Origin: Elusimicrobiota bacterium
GTDB lineage: Bacteria > Elusimicrobiota > Elusimicrobia > Elusimicrobiales > UBA9959
Length of the DNA: 27,992 nucleotides
Reading direction: 5' to 3'
Assembly (NCBI GenBank): GCA_003450815.1
Contig: DMES01000054.1
Span: 1-27,992 of the forward strand
Shown: piece by piece, positions 14,082 to 21,047 of the stretch
How the letters are laid out: each line of letters opens with the position of its first letter
Position numbering within the stretch: the first letter of the stretch is position 1
The notes under the pieces: generated by a model
What the model was told of the DNA's origin: nothing
Databases searched by the model: none
Seen by the model: only the letters and a program-made list of their open reading frames with translations
Program-made: the position numbers and the translations under genes

Positions 14082-15143
14082 TTACGCCCTCCTTATCAGA
14101 TGCAGCGCCGTAGCCTTGAAGGAGGCGTAAACCTCCGCTCCCGGTTTTATTCCCAACCCGTCCACCAGCTGTTTTGTGACGGCGGCCCGCAAAGTAAAAC
14201 CGCAGTCCAATTCCACCTTGTACTCCAGGCCCCACGGCGCAGCCGAAACCACTCTGGATTTGAAATTGTTCCTGCGGCCGCCCGCATCCGCGCTCAGGGA
14301 AACGGACACATCTTCCGGCCTGACACATACAAAAACGCTGTCCCCTGGCCCGCAATCGGATACGACCATCAGTGTTTTACCGCCGGTTTCAACTGCGCAA
14401 AGGTTGTCCCGCCTGGAAGCCACTTTGCCGGGCAGTATAGTCTCTACACCGACAAAATCTGCGACCTCCCTGGAAACCGGCCGGACAAAAATATCCTGCG
14501 GCAGCCCCTGTTGCATTATCTTCCCGTTCATCAGCACGGCCAGCTTATCACAAAGCGTCAGCGCCCCGCCCTGATCCTGCGTCACAAAAACCACGGCGGC
14601 ATTGTACACCGTTATCACCTTGCGCAAATCTCGGGCTATAGTATCTTTAACGCGCTCGTCCAGGCTAGCGAACGGCTCATCCAGCAACAGCAGTTTCGGG
14701 CGAATAGCAAAAGCCCGCGCCAGCGCCGCGCGATGGGACTCTCCCTGTGAAAGTGTTTTAGCGTTGCGCCCCTTCAAGTGCGAAATCTTAAACAGTTCCA
14801 GCGCTTCCTCCACAGCCGCACCGTCCTTAAGCCCCCTTAACTTCAGCGGCAGGGCGACATTGTTATAAACCGTGTCGTTTGTCAGGTACGGCTGTGAGAA
14901 AACCACGGACATGGCGCGGCGCAGGAACATTTTATTGGCCGGCGCCAGGGCATCACACCCCATTATTTCAAGCGTTCCGGAAGCCGGTTTCCTTAGCAGC
15001 GCCATGGCGTTTAAAAGCGTGGTCTTGCCTGCTCCGTTAGGACCTATGATGGCGAAAACTTCCCCCCCGCGGATATTCAGCGAGTCCACAGACAGTTTAA
15101 AGCCGGTATCAAAATCCAGACGCAGGTTGGAAAGTTTTATCAT
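14082..15143 (-). CDS. tupC: Tungstate ABC transporter ATP-binding protein
   Basis: A 353-residue ATPase subunit. Walker A is GPNGAGKTT near residue 35, the signature is LSQGE (a variant of LSGGQ), and Walker B is LLLLDEPFASLD. A C-terminal TOBE-like oxyanion-binding domain (about residues 230-353) follows. Together with tupB and tupA it powers tungstate uptake. The ATG at 15143 is preferred to a TTG six codons earlier. Directly upstream is a perfect AT-rich palindrome in place of a Shine-Dalgarno, so initiation may be regulated. ModC is the alternative name; the TupA-type binding protein of the same operon argues for tungstate. Confidence 0.9.
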   Translation of the reverse strand: MIKLSNLRLDFDTGFKLSVDSLNIRGGEVFAIIGPNGAGKTTLLNAMALLRKPASGTLEIMGCDALAPANKMFLRRAMSVVFSQPYLTNDTVYNNVALPLKLRGLKDGAAVEEALELFKISHLKGRNAKTLSQGESHRAALARAFAIRPKLLLLDEPFASLDERVKDTIARDLRKVITVYNAAVVFVTQDQGGALTLCDKLAVLMNGKIMQQGLPQDIFVRPVSREVADFVGVETILPGKVASRRDNLCAVETGGKTLMVVSDCGPGDSVFVCVRPEDVSVSLSADAGGRRNNFKSRVVSAAPWGLEYKVELDCGFTLRAAVTKQLVDGLGIKPGAEVYASFKATALHLIRRA

Positions 15144-15144
15144 T

Positions 15145-15169
15145 AAAAATTTTTGCAGCAAAAATTTTT
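15145..15169. promoter_or_regulatory. Perfect 25-bp AT-rich palindrome at the tupC start
   Basis: AAAAATTTTTGC, one base, then the exact complement arm. It ends 1 nt before the tupC ATG on the minus strand, exactly where the ribosome would bind. It could be a hairpin controlling tupC translation, a terminator/attenuator after tupB, or a protein-binding operator. Confidence 0.6.
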
Positions 15170-15195
15170 ATAAAATATTGTTCCTCTACATTTTA

Positions 15196-15888
15196 CTAAG
15201 CCTTCTTCTGCTGTATCAGCGTCAGCGCCATATTGACCGCGAAACTTAAAGTTAAAAGTATCAGGCCCAGGGCTATGGCCGTGTCAAAATTGCCCATCTG
15301 GGTTTCCATCACGGTGGCGGTGGTCAGCACGCGGGTCTGGTGGCGGATATTGCCGCCGACTATCATCACCGCCCCAACTTCGGCCACCAGGCGGCCGAAA
15401 CCCGCGATAACTGCGGCAAGCACGGTAAGCCTTATTTCTTTGAGGCAGACCTTTATGGCCTGCCAGTCGCTCGCGCCCAGGGTAAGCACCTGCTGATAAA
15501 ACCTGGGGTCCACGCTCTGCATGGCTGAGACGGACAGCGCGGTTATTATGGGCAGGGCAATAATTATTTGCGCTATTATCATACCCATCGGCGTATAAAG
15601 CCAATTGAGAAAGCCAAGCGGTCCGCTGCGCGACAGAAAAAGCATCACGACTAGCCCCGCCACCACAGGGGGCAGACCCATGCCGGTGTTGACCAGCGCT
15701 ATCAGGAGTTTTTTAAGCGGGAATTTTTTTACGGCTATCCAGCCGCCAAGCGGCACGCCAACAAACACGGCAGCCGCCGTGGCCAGCACTGACACGGTCA
15801 GCGACAGCCTGGCAATAGCGAATATCTCGGCGTTGCCGGAGAATATTAAAGTTATCCCTTTTTGAAAGCCGGAAAGAATGAATTCCAT
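15196..15888 (-). CDS. tupB: Tungstate ABC transporter permease
   Basis: A 230-residue inner-membrane permease with about five to six hydrophobic segments and the ABC-permease coupling-loop pattern QVLTLGASDWQAIKVCLKEIR (EAA-like). GMGLPPVVAGLVVMLFLSRSGPLG and GRLVAEVGAVMIVGGNIRHQTRVLTT are strongly conserved features of TupB permeases. It passes tungstate from TupA across the membrane, driven by TupC. It is separated from tupA by a GATTACACAGATT repeat. Confidence 0.93.
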   Translation of the reverse strand: MEFILSGFQKGITLIFSGNAEIFAIARLSLTVSVLATAAAVFVGVPLGGWIAVKKFPLKKLLIALVNTGMGLPPVVAGLVVMLFLSRSGPLGFLNWLYTPMGMIIAQIIIALPIITALSVSAMQSVDPRFYQQVLTLGASDWQAIKVCLKEIRLTVLAAVIAGFGRLVAEVGAVMIVGGNIRHQTRVLTTATVMETQMGNFDTAIALGLILLTLSFAVNMALTLIQQKKA

Positions 15889-15896
15889 ATGGTTTG

Positions 15897-15973
15897 GATT
15901 ACACAGATTAGACAGGATTACACAGATTCAGATTTTGAGGATATATCTGTGTAATCGGCCCTAATCAGTGTAA
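15897..15973. repeat. GATTACACAGATT-type repeat with inverted copies
   Basis: Direct copies at 15897-15910 and 15916-15928; inverted copies at 15944-15956 and (degenerate) 15963-15973. It fills the tupA-tupB gap and starts 9 nt from the tupB ATG. Same family as 8463-8537. Confidence 0.85.
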
Positions 15974-15985
15974 GCAATCGAATAT

Positions 15986-16813
15986 TTATTTAATCGGATA
16001 ATCATAGAGAAACAACTGCCGGCCATATTTATCCTGACCATACTTCTCAATCAGTTCTCTGGCTGGTTTTGAAAGGATAAAATCGAAGAATGCTTTGGCT
16101 CCCTCCGCGTTAACCTTGGAAAACTTTGCGGGATTGACTAGTATTAGACTATAGCGGTTTATAAGAGCGTCGTCGCCTTCGCTGACTATCACAAGGCCGA
16201 TGTTCTTCTTCATTGAGAGATATGTTGAGCGGTCAGCGAGAACATACGCGTTTTTCTCGTTGGCGATGGAAAGTGTGCCGGACATACCCTGCCCAGCCTC
16301 TATGTATGTCTCTTTAGCAGGCTTTACAGCGGCGGCATCCCAGATTTTAAGCTCTTTCTTATGGGTGCCGGAGTTGTCGGCACGGGAAACGAACAAGGCT
16401 TTTGCGGCGGCTATTTTTTTAAAGGCCTCAGCGGCTTTTTTTGTGCCATTCACCTTGCCTGGGTCTGCGGCTGGACCGAGTATCACAAAGTCGTTATGCA
16501 GAAAAGTGGTACGGTCAGTCCCATAACCTTCCGCCACAAACCGGGCCTCATCGTCCGGGCTATGCACCCACAGGATGTCGGCTTCGCCGGTTTTGCCCAG
16601 CTGCATGGCCTGGCCCGAACCCACGGCTATAGATTGAAGCTTATGCTTGCCGTCTTTCTGAAAAGCGTCCGTCAGCACATCCAACAGGCCGGTGTCCTGC
16701 ACACTGGTGGTAGTGGCCAGCCGCACGATGTTTTGCGGAGCCGGCTTATTCTGGCAGCCGAAAACCAGAAAGGAAGCCAAAAGGACTGGAACAATGCTCT
16801 TTAAGTGTTTCAT
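15986..16813 (-). CDS. tupA: Tungstate-binding lipoprotein of ABC transporter
   Basis: A 275-residue periplasmic binding protein. The N-terminus has a lipoprotein signal ending FLVFGC (Cys20 lipidated). The anion-site motif TTTSVQDTGLLD follows, and FVSRADNSGTHKKEL matches the TupA SRGDDSGTH motif with the second Asp-Asp-type position changed to Asp-Asn. IAVGSGQAMQLGKTGEADI is also typical. It captures tungstate for TupB/TupC. AGAGG lies 9 nt before the ATG. ModA or a WtpA-like protein is less likely given the TTTS motif. Confidence 0.93.
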   Translation of the reverse strand: MKHLKSIVPVLLASFLVFGCQNKPAPQNIVRLATTTSVQDTGLLDVLTDAFQKDGKHKLQSIAVGSGQAMQLGKTGEADILWVHSPDDEARFVAEGYGTDRTTFLHNDFVILGPAADPGKVNGTKKAAEAFKKIAAAKALFVSRADNSGTHKKELKIWDAAAVKPAKETYIEAGQGMSGTLSIANEKNAYVLADRSTYLSMKKNIGLVIVSEGDDALINRYSLILVNPAKFSKVNAEGAKAFFDFILSKPARELIEKYGQDKYGRQLFLYDYPIK

Positions 16814-16880
16814 GACAACAGACCTCTTTTATAGAAAATTATGAACCATATAAAAATAATATCAAATGCCGCAGGAGTTT

Positions 16881-17945
16881 TTAATTGCTGAAGTGTATTT
16901 CGGTTACTGATTTTATGGCCCGGTCGGAAAAAAAATCGGATGCGGGGAACAGACTAAAAAGACCGCCATCCGCATCCGGCGCCGTTTTCACCAGCAGAAA
17001 CTCCTGCTGGTCATTGCGATTGAAAAGTTCGGAATAAGAAACGGCGGAACGGTAGCCGTCTTTAGCTGTTACGCACAACAAGCCGGTCCGCAGATTGGCG
17101 CGGTTAAAAGGGTAATACCGCGCCAGAGCGTCTTTCAGCATTACCCCGGTAAACGGCGTTGTGCTATGTATGCCTTTTCCCCGGCCATAAAAAACCGTAT
17201 TAAAGGTGTTCGTATTAAGACCCGCCGGAAAATCCGTCAGTTCACTCACCTTTTCGGCGCCGGAGAATATACCAATTCCAGGAGAGAACATGGGTGACAT
17301 CCCCTTCTCAACCTTAAATGACATAGAGTAAGACTTAACAGTGATTTTGACAGGACCTGAGATATTCCTTTCAGTCACCAGATCGCCGGCCACTACAAGG
17401 CGTGATCTCCCTGGCAAAACCCAGAGGTCTTTTGTTTTTGACGGGACAATTCTTGAAACATCCGTGGCGATTATTATTTTATGCGGATTATTAGGATAAT
17501 AGATCTCCCCCCAGCTGAAAACAACTTTCTCACCCTTGTCATTTTCCACCTCAATGTACATATCTATAATGGGCGGGAATTCAGCCTTGTTCTTTTTATT
17601 CAGAACGCTGTTGTCTAAAATATCAAATAGCGAGTAACCGTCATAACGGTAAGCGCCGATAAATTTAGGCTTGCCTCCCTCATCCAGAATCGCCTCCTTG
17701 ACAATAACCGAGTGCTTTGAAAGGCCGGCGAAGTCCACCGGGCCCGGATTCCCGACTTCACCAGCTATCTCCAGCTTATTCAAGCTTAACGGCACAGTTT
17801 CCGTGTTATCGTAAAAGTTATTCGTGGCGTCAGCGTTGTCCGGCATCGCCGTTGTTTGCGGCGCCGGATAATTTTCAGCTCCGGAATTTACACAGTAAAA
17901 TGAGGCAAGCAGAAAAGCAACGCTTAGAACGATAATATTTTTCAT
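16881..17945 (-). CDS. Secreted protein with two sulfite-oxidase-fold (Oxidored_molyb-like) domains, no Mo-ligand Cys
   Basis: A 354-residue exported protein with a Sec signal peptide (residues 1-24, cut near NSGA). The first half (LEIAGEVGNPGPVDFAGL, RYDGYSLFDIL) follows the pattern of molybdopterin-binding domains of the sulfite oxidase family (I-x-G-x-V-x-x-P ... Y-x-G-x-x-L-x-D-h-L). The second half repeats the logic (FTGVMLKDAL ... VTAKDGYRSAVSYSELF). The cysteine that binds the metal in true enzymes is not seen; the only mature-chain Cys is in LLCVTAKDG. It may be a cofactor-free binding or structural relative. The start at 17945 is preferred over 17960 because AAGG lies 6 nt upstream. 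Position 67 nt ahead of tupA suggests linkage to the tungsten operon; a TATAAT at 17994-17999 could be the operon -10 box. Confidence 0.7.
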   Translation of the reverse strand: MKNIIVLSVAFLLASFYCVNSGAENYPAPQTTAMPDNADATNNFYDNTETVPLSLNKLEIAGEVGNPGPVDFAGLSKHSVIVKEAILDEGGKPKFIGAYRYDGYSLFDILDNSVLNKKNKAEFPPIIDMYIEVENDKGEKVVFSWGEIYYPNNPHKIIIATDVSRIVPSKTKDLWVLPGRSRLVVAGDLVTERNISGPVKITVKSYSMSFKVEKGMSPMFSPGIGIFSGAEKVSELTDFPAGLNTNTFNTVFYGRGKGIHSTTPFTGVMLKDALARYYPFNRANLRTGLLCVTAKDGYRSAVSYSELFNRNDQQEFLLVKTAPDADGGLFSLFPASDFFSDRAIKSVTEIHFSN

Positions 17946-18019
17946 AAATGACCTTTTCATCCTTATTATTCTAATTGCCTGTGTATCTTACCAATTATAT
18001 CTATTTCGTAAATTACCCG

Positions 18020-19651
18020 TTACGTTTCCGCCATGAACGGATACTCAAAACTTGTCGGAGGAATGAAGGTTTCTTTGATAGTTCTTGGATTGATCCAGCG
18101 CTGCAGGTTCAGCGGTCCGCCGGCCTTATCGTTTGTTCCGGAAGCTCGCGCGCCACCGAAAGGCTGAAGCCCCACCATCGCGCCGGTCGGTTTATCGTTA
18201 ATATAGAAATTGCCGGCCGCGTAACGCAATATCTGACAGGCTTTTATGAAGGCGTAGCGGTCGCGGATGAAAACCGCCCCGGTCAGGGCGTAGGGAGAGG
18301 TATCGTCGCACAGCCGCAACGTCTCTTCAAACATGCTGTCTTCATAAACGAACAGGCTCATAACCGGGCCGAAAATTTCCTCCTGCATGGTCGCATACTT
18401 CGGATCGGATACCCGCAGTACCGTAGGCTGGATAAAATAGCCGGTTGACTTATCGCCGCCTCCACCGAAGACAATTTCCACATCCGGCGAGGACCGGGCC
18501 GCATTGATGTAGCCCATTATCCTGTCAAACGCCTTCTCATCTATCACCGCGTTCATAAAATTGCCGAAGTCGCGCACATCGCCCACGCGTACCCGCTTCA
18601 GCATCTCAATGATAATTTCCCGTATCCGCGGCCAGAGAGACCTGGGGATGTAGGCCCGCGAAGGGGCGGAGCACTTCTGGCCCTGATACTCGAACGAGCC
18701 GCGCACTATGGCCGTTGCGACCGCTTCCGCCTCCGCCGAGGCATGGGCAAAGATAAAATCCTTTCCGCCGGTTTCACCCACCAGACGCGGGTAGGAGCGG
18801 TAATCCGCTACTCGTCCGGCCACACCCCGCCAGAGCTGGTGAAAGGTGGAGTTTGAGCCGGTAAAATGTATTCCTGCCAGCTCGCGGTGGCTAAGGACCC
18901 TGCCGCTCAGTTCGGCTCCCCGTCCCGGGATAAAATTAACCACACCAGGAGGCAGCCCGGCCTCCATGAATATCCGCATCAGATGATAGTTTGACAGCAA
19001 CGCGGTGGTTGATGGTTTCCAAACTGTGGTATTGCCCATAAGCGCCACAGACATATTAAGGTTGGAAGCGATAGCCGTAAAGTTGAACGGGCTAACGGTA
19101 AACACAAAACCCTCCAGAGGCCGGTACTCCACGCGGTTCAATTGATCCATAAGAGAGCGCGGCTGAACGGCGTATATCTGCGAGGCAAAATACGCGTTAT
19201 AGCGCAGATAATCAATAGTTTCGCAGGCGGCGTCAATTTCGGCCTGAAAAACATTTTTAGCCTGCCCAAGCATCGTTGCCGCGTTTATTACCGGGCGATA
19301 ACGCGTGGAAACCAGTTCCGCCGCTTTAAGTTGTATTGAAGCCCGTTCCACCCAGGACAGGGCGGACCATTCGGCTTTTGCGCGCAACGCGGCCTCAATA
19401 GCCATTTCGGCCTCTTTTTCGCCGGCCAGGTGGCAGCGCGCGAGTATGCGGCTATGATCGCAAGGCATTACAACCTCGGCGAAGCGCCCCGTCCGGATCT
19501 CCCTGCCGCCAATGATGAGCGGAATCTCTGTCTGTTCCTCCTCCTGTCTTTTCAGCTCGCTTTTAAGCTGTTCGCGTTCCAGGCTTCCGGAAGCGTAGCT
19601 GAGCGCCGGACTATTTTCCGGTACGCTGAATTGAAATGTGCTGTTGTTCAT
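18020..19651 (-). CDS. pruA: 1-pyrroline-5-carboxylate dehydrogenase (ALDH4 type)
   Basis: A 543-residue aldehyde dehydrogenase that oxidises glutamate-5-semialdehyde (P5C) to glutamate with NAD in proline/arginine breakdown. Motifs: SPFNFTAIASNL (cofactor-binding region), FTGSNSTFHQLWR, the general-base Glu in VGETGGKDF, the catalytic Cys in GQKCSAPSRAY, and QEEIFGPV. The ALDH4-type features PRLVGETGGKDFIFAH and NDKPTGAMVGLQPFGGARASGTNDKAGG make the assignment firm. Length matches eukaryotic and stand-alone bacterial P5CDH. GAGGG lies 7 nt before the ATG. Divergent from a LysR regulator, which probably controls it. No proline dehydrogenase gene is in the window. Confidence 0.95.
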   Translation of the reverse strand: MNNSTFQFSVPENSPALSYASGSLEREQLKSELKRQEEEQTEIPLIIGGREIRTGRFAEVVMPCDHSRILARCHLAGEKEAEMAIEAALRAKAEWSALSWVERASIQLKAAELVSTRYRPVINAATMLGQAKNVFQAEIDAACETIDYLRYNAYFASQIYAVQPRSLMDQLNRVEYRPLEGFVFTVSPFNFTAIASNLNMSVALMGNTTVWKPSTTALLSNYHLMRIFMEAGLPPGVVNFIPGRGAELSGRVLSHRELAGIHFTGSNSTFHQLWRGVAGRVADYRSYPRLVGETGGKDFIFAHASAEAEAVATAIVRGSFEYQGQKCSAPSRAYIPRSLWPRIREIIIEMLKRVRVGDVRDFGNFMNAVIDEKAFDRIMGYINAARSSPDVEIVFGGGGDKSTGYFIQPTVLRVSDPKYATMQEEIFGPVMSLFVYEDSMFEETLRLCDDTSPYALTGAVFIRDRYAFIKACQILRYAAGNFYINDKPTGAMVGLQPFGGARASGTNDKAGGPLNLQRWINPRTIKETFIPPTSFEYPFMAET

Positions 19652-19697
19652 TTTTTATCCCTCTTCTTCTTGGCGTATTTTCCGCTATGCGGCTAAA

Positions 19698-19726
19698 ATA
19701 TTAACAAACCCGCAGATAGCACACAA
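19698..19726 (-). promoter_or_regulatory. pruA promoter
   Basis: Minus strand TTGTGT (19721-19726), 17-bp spacer, TAATAT (19698-19703), leaving a leader of about 40 nt with a GAGGG ribosome site. The LysR-type operator lies immediately upstream of the -35 box, the usual place for LTTR activation. Confidence 0.55.
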
Positions 19727-19730
19727 ACTC

Positions 19731-19759
19731 ATAATATTCATATTTATCATGAATATTAT
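19731..19759. promoter_or_regulatory. LysR-type operator between pruA and the LysR gene
   Basis: Perfect 11-bp inverted repeat ATAATATTCAT / ATGAATATTAT around 7 nt, containing the LTTR T-N11-A pattern. It lies in the divergent gap, just upstream of the pruA -35 box and 10 nt before the lysR -35 box, so one bound regulator could activate pruA and repress itself. Confidence 0.8.
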
Positions 19760-19769
19760 TCATAGCCTA

Positions 19770-19799
19770 TTGCGGTCCATCCCGGGAATTAGCTATAAA
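19770..19799 (+). promoter_or_regulatory. Promoter of the LysR gene, leaderless
   Basis: TTGCGG (19770-19775), 18-bp spacer, TATAAA (19794-19799), then 7 nt to the ATG. No Shine-Dalgarno; the mRNA probably starts at the ATG. Confidence 0.5.
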
Positions 19800-19806
19800 A
19801 CATTAA

Positions 19807-20709
19807 ATGGGCCTGAATTTATACCAGTTAAAGACCTTCTTTATGGTTTCCAGAACGCTAAGCTTCACAGAGGCGTCCAGAAAACTTTTCATCACCCAGT
19901 CCGCTGTCAGCCATGCGGTTAAAAACCTTGAAAAGAGCGCCGGAGAGAAACTTTTCAGTAGGGCGGCGAACAAGCTGCATCTGACCGGTACCGGACAGCT
20001 TCTTCACAAAACATGCGAAACGATCTTTTATGAACTGGAAAAAACGGAAGAACTGATAGCTAAGAGCAAAAATAAAAATATAGGAACCATCCGCCTTGGT
20101 TCCACCGTTGAATTCGGGACCACGATTTTGGTGAAATATTTAAAGGGGTTTATAAAAAAAAATCCGGGCATTCACATTGATTTCCGGTTTAAGAACGGCT
20201 TATTAAAACCGTTGCTCAATGATGAGGTAGACATCATCATAGACTGCCGGGACCATAAAGCAGAGGGCATAGAGAAAAAACCGCTTTTCCGGGAAGAGTA
20301 TGTGGTTATCGCGTCAAAGGAATTTATAAGTAAAAATAGGGTAAGGACCCCCCTTGACCTGTCCGCCTGCGATATTCTTTCCTTCGACAAGGCCGGGGCC
20401 TGGTGGGGGAATTTTTTAAACGCGCTGCCCGACAACGCAAAACCGGAATTTAAGACCATCACTGAACTTACTCACATCCGGGGTATAATCAACGCGTCCA
20501 TAGAGTCGCTTGGCATCGGTTTTGTTCCCAAATACTGCGTTTTAAAGGAATTAAGAGCTAAAACGCTCTTAAATGTTTTTCCACAGCTTAAGCTGCTGGA
20601 AGATTATTTTTATATTTATCAAAAGACCAAAAGAGCGGGGCTTGAAAGACACAGAAGTTTAATAGAGTACCTGACAAATCTCAAAACCGATAAGTTGCTG
20701 CGATTTTAG
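19807..20709 (+). CDS. LysR-family transcriptional regulator
   Basis: A 300-residue LTTR. An N-terminal winged helix-turn-helix (residues 1-60) with LYQLKTFFMVSRTLSFTEASRKLFITQSAVSHAVKNLE is typical, followed by a linker helix and a periplasmic-binding-like effector domain (about 90-295). Divergent from pruA with an ideal operator between them, so the likely job is pruA control in response to proline or P5C, though the ligand is inferred only from the neighbour. Its stop codon abuts a GGCTGAA heptamer array. Confidence 0.93.
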   Translation: MGLNLYQLKTFFMVSRTLSFTEASRKLFITQSAVSHAVKNLEKSAGEKLFSRAANKLHLTGTGQLLHKTCETIFYELEKTEELIAKSKNKNIGTIRLGSTVEFGTTILVKYLKGFIKKNPGIHIDFRFKNGLLKPLLNDEVDIIIDCRDHKAEGIEKKPLFREEYVVIASKEFISKNRVRTPLDLSACDILSFDKAGAWWGNFLNALPDNAKPEFKTITELTHIRGIINASIESLGIGFVPKYCVLKELRAKTLLNVFPQLKLLEDYFYIYQKTKRAGLERHRSLIEYLTNLKTDKLLRF

Positions 20710-20754
20710 GCTGAAGACTGAAGTCGGTAAAAACCTTAAGCCTTCCGCCTTCAT
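20709..20754. repeat. Heptamer array in inverted pair (GGCTGAA units)
   Basis: GGCTGAA and GACTGAA in register (20709-20722), facing AGCCTT-CCGCCTT-CATC-type units (20739-20754). Begins on the last base of the LysR stop codon. Same unit as the array at 11415-11491. Confidence 0.7.
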
Positions 20755-21047
20755 CCATCACCCCTCCCGAAAGATTTATTCCCGTCTTCCCCAAATCACC
20801 AAAACAACGATAATCTGCGCGGGTGGCGGGGGATTTGTGTTAGCAGGGCTTTCCGCAGGCCGAATTGCTCTTGCAATCGGCCGAGGGTTAGGGCGGCCGC
20901 TATGCGGACGACCCGGCCCTGCTAATACAAACCCCCGGCAGGCCCCGCGCCAGTAGAGAACATACCGCTGTTTAACGTTTCAGATGTCCTGCGGAAGACG
21001 GGTGGAAAAAAGTGTGGGGTAAAACCTTAAGCCTGCCACATCGGCCC
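20710..21047. other. 338 bp gap filled by repeats
   Basis: No gene. It holds the GGCTGAA array, a nested palindromic element (20781-21002) and two copies of GGTAAAA(A)CCTTAAGCCT (20726-20743 and 21018-21034) flanking that element as near-identical direct repeats. Confidence 0.7.
20781..21002. repeat. Nested palindromic element (MITE-like)
   Basis: Outer arms CCCGTCTTCC (20781-20790) and GGAAGACGGG (20993-21002). Inner long arms at 20828-20849 and 20916-20936 match except one indel and one mismatch. A central hairpin GGCCGAATTGC/GCAATCGGCC lies at 20858-20882. No coding capacity. Could be a non-autonomous mobile element or a structured RNA. Confidence 0.7.

Noticed and set aside
14080..14355. 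N-terminal extension of moeA
   Set aside because: Open frame but overlaps tupC completely; the ATG at 14079 has a strong Shine-Dalgarno and begins the conserved protein.
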